Shown: piece by piece, positions 60,546-64,000 of the stretch | How the letters are laid out: every line of letters begins with the position of its first letter | How positions within the stretch are numbered: the first letter of the stretch is position 1 | From: Persicitalea jodogahamensis | GTDB lineage: Bacteria; Bacteroidota; Bacteroidia; Cytophagales; Spirosomataceae | DNA length: 64,000 nucleotides | Direction of reading: 5' to 3' | NCBI RefSeq assembly: GCF_014651615.1 | Contig: NZ_BMXF01000005.1 | Span: forward strand, 62,001-126,000 | Program-made: the position numbers and the translations under genes | The notes under the pieces: model-generated | Databases searched by the model: none | What the model saw: only the letters and a program-made list of their open reading frames with translations | Told to the model about the DNA's origin: nothing

Positions 60546-61853
60546 CTATTTATTGTCTTCGTCCCCAGTGGCCAGCAGACGGACAGGTGGGGTGTAAACA
60601 TTATTTTCCATGGCCCACAGAAGTACTTCCGAATATCTGGGATCATGGTTCTGCGGGGGAACCAGGGGTCTGCGATGATCCTGCTCCCATTGATGGAAGG
60701 TACTTAGATTCTCCTGATTGAAAGCCTCTATCGCCTGTATGTTATTCGCATAGCTTAATCCCCAAATAAGCAGCATCGAAGAAGCAAGGGCTTTTACGGG
60801 CAAATTCTTATTCTGGCGCTTCTGCAAATCCGCGTAGATCAATACTAAAAAGACGGGGATAAGGGTCGAGAAGTACATATAACGAGGAGCAATTCCCCCG
60901 GCAGCTTTGGTTTCAAATCTGCCGAAAGCGATCAGCAGCGCGGTAAGTAGGGTTAATGTCAATAAGCTGTAGAGGAGCGGGTTTTTGTGTAGATAACCGT
61001 TGACAAGCAGTCTGACCCACACAAACAGCACGCCCAACCCAACCACCGCACAAAGCACAATATTGGCATAAGACCACAGTTTGACGGAGGGGTTGACATA
61101 CAGAAAACTACCCAGAAAAGTGAACAGCAGCTTACCCATCCACACCGGATTGAACGCCGGCCGCACCGTGGAGGGCCCCTGAAAATTCAGCCAAAAAAGC
61201 ATGATTACGATGGCACTGAAGCCCGTCCAGACGAGGAGGCGTTTGCGTTGCCTTTGTCCCCACAGTAGTAGAAAGCCCGCAGGCAGTACGACTATCCCGT
61301 TCCCGAAAGAAAGTACCGCTAAGGTAGCAGCCACTATCCCGCCAGCAAACCAGGCACTGCCGCTATTCAGGGAAACATGCAGGAAGTAAAGGCTCAGAAT
61401 GGCAAAGAAGAAAACAGTGTAATACTGAATTCCGCCCCAATAATATAGGGTCACCTGCCAAAATGAAAGGTTGAAGAAAAAAATAGTGGTAGGCAGGAGC
61501 AGCACCAACAACGGAAGCTTTTGCTGCCTGATGATCTGCAAAACCAGAGCATATCCGCCGAGCAAGAAAATATTTTGATACCATACCAACGCGGTAAAGT
61601 TAAGGTGCCCCGCAAAATTATAAGCCAATGCCGCCGAAAGTCTGGATAGTACGATATAATGTTCATTGTGAGGAATGAACAAAGCCGTAATTTGGTCAAA
61701 TATGCCTACGTCGCTGACACACTGCATCTGAATAAAAGAGAGGGTGGCCGCGAAATCGTCACGAGAAGGGATGTTGACCACAAAATGGTGGACCGTCAGG
61801 AAAAATGCGGCGAAGATGAGTGCACTAATTAGCAGAGGGAGCTTTTTAGTCAT
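60546..61853 (-). CDS. Polytopic membrane protein, possibly GT-C fold
   Basis: A 435-residue protein with about 10-11 helices. It starts at the ATG 61853 (MTKKLPLLISALIFAAFF). After the first helix comes a loop with NIPSRDDFAATLSFI (an acidic pair R-D-D), then FIPHNEHYIVLSRLS, reminiscent of the catalytic loop in GT-C type lipid-linked glycosyltransferases. The C-terminal soluble tail is about 75 residues (HQWEQDHRRPLVPPQNHDP and onwards). No family is certain. It converges on the lytic transglycosylase with a gap of 12 bp. Confidence 0.7.
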   Translation of the reverse strand: MTKKLPLLISALIFAAFFLTVHHFVVNIPSRDDFAATLSFIQMQCVSDVGIFDQITALFIPHNEHYIVLSRLSAALAYNFAGHLNFTALVWYQNIFLLGGYALVLQIIRQQKLPLLVLLLPTTIFFFNLSFWQVTLYYWGGIQYYTVFFFAILSLYFLHVSLNSGSAWFAGGIVAATLAVLSFGNGIVVLPAGFLLLWGQRQRKRLLVWTGFSAIVIMLFWLNFQGPSTVRPAFNPVWMGKLLFTFLGSFLYVNPSVKLWSYANIVLCAVVGLGVLFVWVRLLVNGYLHKNPLLYSLLTLTLLTALLIAFGRFETKAAGGIAPRYMYFSTLIPVFLVLIYADLQKRQNKNLPVKALASSMLLIWGLSYANNIQAIEAFNQENLSTFHQWEQDHRRPLVPPQNHDPRYSEVLLWAMENNVYTPPVRLLATGDEDNK

Positions 61854-62140
61854 GTCACGGGGAGTTTTTCTAACGAGGCCGTAACGATTTTTCAAAAAAT
61901 CATTACGAGGTTACTACAATGATAACAATATCTCGGCAATTGCTATGGGGATGTCCGTCAGGATTCAACGACGAGCCTTTTTCCCTCATAGTATTTCACC
62001 TGCCAATCTATCAATCGAGCCAGGAAAAGGTAAGGGATAGCTTAATGCTGAGAAAACGGAAAAGGACGGTTAATTCGCCACCGGATAGTGGAGTGTACCG
62101 CTGACACAGGGAGTAAGGAGTATCCGATTCGTAGTTTGTT

Positions 62141-62605
62141 CTGAACGTCGAGGCCCAGGCTGGCAAACTTTTTGATTAATGCTTCCAATCCCTGGGAGGT
62201 AGGCTCCGTAGATAGGGCAATAGCCTTGCGAGCCCACCCTGCGAATGGGTGTGTTTTTGTCTTTTGGTTCCCTGACTATTTGGTAGATTTTATCGCGCTT
62301 GACGCTGTTTTCAGTGTAGTAATCACTGTAAAACAGCTTTGCCTGCGGATCTACAGCATGGGCGTACTCGAATCCCTTACCAATGTAATCTTCCCCAATT
62401 TTTTCATAGAATTTTGAGAGATCATGCTGTCAAATTGCTGCACGATTAAATCAGCTTCGGACCCGGTCAGATTTCTTGGCGCTACGGCCACACTAACAGG
62501 AAAATAGTTTCCGTAAGCCACTTTCAGCGAAGGCGGGACCTACTGCTTTGCTCCCGAAAACATGAGGCTGCAAACAACAAGCAGTACCCCGATAATTATT
62601 TTCAA
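62141..62605 (-). pseudogene. Decayed GH10 endo-1,4-beta-xylanase
   Basis: Reading the minus strand from 62605, one frame gives a signal peptide KIIIGVLLVVCSLMFSGAKQ, a stop codon, then VAYGNYFPVSVAVAPRN and EADLIVQQFDSM, the N-terminus of a GH10 xylanase. After NSMK the frame shifts and jumps to FYEKIGEDYIGKGFEYAHAVDP, AKLFYSDYYTENSVKRDKIY and KDKNTPIRRVGSQGY, the middle of the fold. A further shift gives EPTSQGLEALIKKFASLGLDVQ. About a third of the domain is lost, including the acid/base Glu region, and the nucleophile ITELD stretch after DVQ is destroyed. So it has a stop, two frameshifts and a deletion. It lies next to a CE15 esterase gene, in the same direction. Confidence 0.85.
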
Positions 62606-62656
62606 TAAGTGGCGTTTAACTATTTTTAAACCCGTCAGACACACATTGGGAAATAC

Positions 62657-64000
62657 TCATTTAGCCATGCGCTCATACTCCAGCAACTTACTGGCCCACG
62701 GTATGAAGTGCTGAAAATTGGGCGCATCGGTATGGCCGCCGTCGTGCTGCCGCCAGGCTAGTTCGCCGTCTAGTAGCCCGGTAAGTACCGGGGGCATTCG
62801 CTCGGTGTTGTAGTCATTGCTTACGCCCAGGTCTTTGGCACCAAGTAGTTTGAACACTTCACCAGCGGCCACCGTGGCCTCATAACTACCTGTCTGATCG
62901 AGCCACTTGGCATCCCCTTTTTCGGGAATTCCGTAGCTGATGAACGTAGGGCGAGGAGCCGCCAGGGCAATCAATTCGTGCGAATCGACGGGTAGGTCGC
63001 AACCCGTTTTTTCGCCAAATTTGGCTTCGGCGGCGGCATATTTGAGGTAGTTACCCGCCATCCAATGGTACTCCCCACTGCCAGCCAGACTTTCGACGGC
63101 CTCCCCAAACACCCGGCGCTGCAAGGTGGCCCCGCCCTTACCCGACGAGCCGATCAGTCCCAGCGCAAAACGCTGATCGAAGGCCATCGCCACCAGTGCC
63201 GCTTTTCCGTAACGCGATACGCCTTCTATGCCTACCTGTTTGGCATTGACCTGCGGCTCGGTTTCGAGGTAGTCCAGGGCACGGGAGGCACCCCACGCCC
63301 AGGCTCGCAAAGCACCCCAGTCTTCGGGGCTACGCGGCTGGCCTTTGTTGACAAGCCCAATGATGCCCCGCGTCAGGCCCGCCCCGTTATCCGCCTGAAT
63401 GCTGTTGGGCTCGATGGTGCAGTAGCCCCAGCCTGCGGCGAGCAGTTGCTCGGTGGGTGGCGAGTCTCCGTTGGGCGGCGGCGCAAAAAAGCTGGGACCG
63501 GCTAGCCTGGTGATGGGCAGGTAAGCCGGGTACTTTTCAAAAATGGCCTTCATTTCCGGATCCTGTTTGATCATCATTTCCTTGAAGGCGATGTTGATTT
63601 TTTCAAGATCAGGCAAAGAGGGCTGAGCCGGAGACGGGAGGGACGGAAAGCCGAGCATCATCATCACCGGAACGGGCCCCTTAACGTTTTGCGGTAGTAC
63701 CACCACCATATTGATGTTGACATTGACCAGGGGGTACGCGCTATTGTCCACCTCACCGATCATATGTTTGGCAATGACCGGAATGCGGCCCACGAATTCA
63801 TTGTCCGTTACTTTTACCTTCCAGTTTACTTTGGGCGTATTCTCAGGTACCCGGCCGTACATTTCCCGTTCAAAATCTTCGACAATTTCGGGACGGCGTT
63901 GCTTCCACCATTGTTCCGGTGTGGTCACTTTTTTACCGCTTTTGGTGGTAAGAACCTCGGGTAGTTGCGGACAGGGATTGGCCGTCGCTTCGTCGTAGTT
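62657..64000 (-). CDS. Glucuronoyl esterase family (CE15) protein, 5' end outside the window
   Basis: The frame is open to the window edge, adding 24 codons (NYDEATANPCPQLPEV...) before the first internal GTG, so at least 447 residues are encoded. The alpha/beta-hydrolase core has the CE15 nucleophile motif GVEGVSRYGKAALVAMAFDQRFA (in parts; Ser in G-V-S-R-Y-G-K), GSSGKGGATLQRR and a late His in WRQHDGGHTDAPNFQHF. CE15 enzymes cleave esters between lignin alcohols and glucuronoxylan. It should be exported; the signal peptide would be outside the window. The decayed GH10 xylanase follows directly, pointing to a xylan-use locus continuing to the right. Confidence 0.88.
   Translation of the reverse strand, partial: NYDEATANPCPQLPEVLTTKSGKKVTTPEQWWKQRRPEIVEDFEREMYGRVPENTPKVNWKVKVTDNEFVGRIPVIAKHMIGEVDNSAYPLVNVNINMVVVLPQNVKGPVPVMMMLGFPSLPSPAQPSLPDLEKINIAFKEMMIKQDPEMKAIFEKYPAYLPITRLAGPSFFAPPPNGDSPPTEQLLAAGWGYCTIEPNSIQADNGAGLTRGIIGLVNKGQPRSPEDWGALRAWAWGASRALDYLETEPQVNAKQVGIEGVSRYGKAALVAMAFDQRFALGLIGSSGKGGATLQRRVFGEAVESLAGSGEYHWMAGNYLKYAAAEAKFGEKTGCDLPVDSHELIALAAPRPTFISYGIPEKGDAKWLDQTGSYEATVAAGEVFKLLGAKDLGVSNDYNTERMPPVLTGLLDGELAWRQHDGGHTDAPNFQHFIPWASKLLEYERMAK

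Noticed and set aside
61881-61906. AT-rich hairpin (12-bp arms, one mismatch) upstream of the membrane-protein gene at 60546-61853
   Set aside because: It is made mainly of A/T runs, lies in the leader and not after a stop, and a pairing of this kind is likely by chance.
61919-62104. A 61-codon plus-strand frame before the xylanase remnant
   Set aside because: No signal peptide, family feature or promoter. It lies in sequence next to a decayed gene, so it is likely chance.
1-64000. CRISPR array, rRNA operon, insertion-sequence transposase or prophage
   Set aside because: I looked for regularly spaced repeats, rRNA sequences, transposase DDE/HUH motifs and phage structural genes and found none.

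Overview
The window reads as a chromosomal segment of a Bacteroidota bacterium, most likely order Cytophagales (Spirosomataceae-like; genus not determinable from sequence alone). The case rests on several features. There is a type IX secretion (T9SS) C-terminal sorting domain and a PorT/SprT-like gene directly after menaquinone methyltransferase ubiE. There are secreted proteins with carboxypeptidase-like regulatory and thrombospondin type 3 domains, few Shine-Dalgarno-like sites, and TAnnTTTG-like promoter elements. Most genes are moderately GC-rich. Several islands are clearly AT-rich and look acquired: 1-3.6 kb, 6.9-8.9 kb, 22.9-25.6 kb and 44.3-46.3 kb.

Layout. 1-3.4 kb (minus, AT-rich): a tightly overlapping cassette of a DNA cytosine-5 methyltransferase, a protein with two different GHKL ATPase modules (MORC/Hsp90-like N-terminus, histidine-kinase C-terminus) and a receiver-domain protein cut by the window edge. 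This is the best candidate here for an undescribed (defence or epigenetic) system. 3.6-21.4 kb: mostly housekeeping (gcvP, gatC, an omega-amidase-like nitrilase, two metallophosphoesterases, a PurF-like amidotransferase, ubiE, porT, tRNA-Val) mixed with small secreted or membrane proteins and an orphan sensor kinase. 21.4-25.6 kb: a sulfatase, a lipoprotein, a 5'-truncated T9SS metalloprotease and a frameshifted Crp/Fnr regulator; this stretch is decaying. 25.6-32.2 kb: a C-terminal processing protease, acetoacetyl-CoA synthetase, an RluB-type pseudouridine synthase with a very long charged N-terminus, and a TerC-family membrane protein.

32.5-50.9 kb is one large minus-strand surface-polysaccharide locus. 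It starts with a CMP-sugar module (NeuA-like cytidylyltransferase, Gfo/Idh oxidoreductase, SDR, KdsC/YrbI-like phosphatase). A Wzm/Wzt ABC exporter follows, then methyltransferases, at least five glycosyltransferases, an acetyltransferase, UDP-GlcNAc 2-epimerase and a ligase/polymerase-like membrane protein. Many junctions are 4-bp ATGA overlaps, which argues for long polycistronic units. The Wzt C-terminal domain and the neighbouring methyltransferase are AT-rich, and the methyltransferase is flanked by a perfect 16-bp direct repeat.

51.0-64 kb is central metabolism and cell envelope: folK, a dihydrodiol dehydrogenase-like oxidoreductase, a fused 3-hydroxyacyl-CoA dehydrogenase/enoyl-CoA hydratase, a LytTR regulator, a PAP2 phosphatase, araD, mqo, an isoaspartyl peptidase and a lytic transglycosylase lipoprotein. 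The right end carries a decayed GH10 xylanase followed by a CE15 glucuronoyl esterase that runs off the window, suggesting a former glucuronoxylan-degrading locus. Several genes, clustered at 49-52 kb, have TTG as the only plausible start codon.
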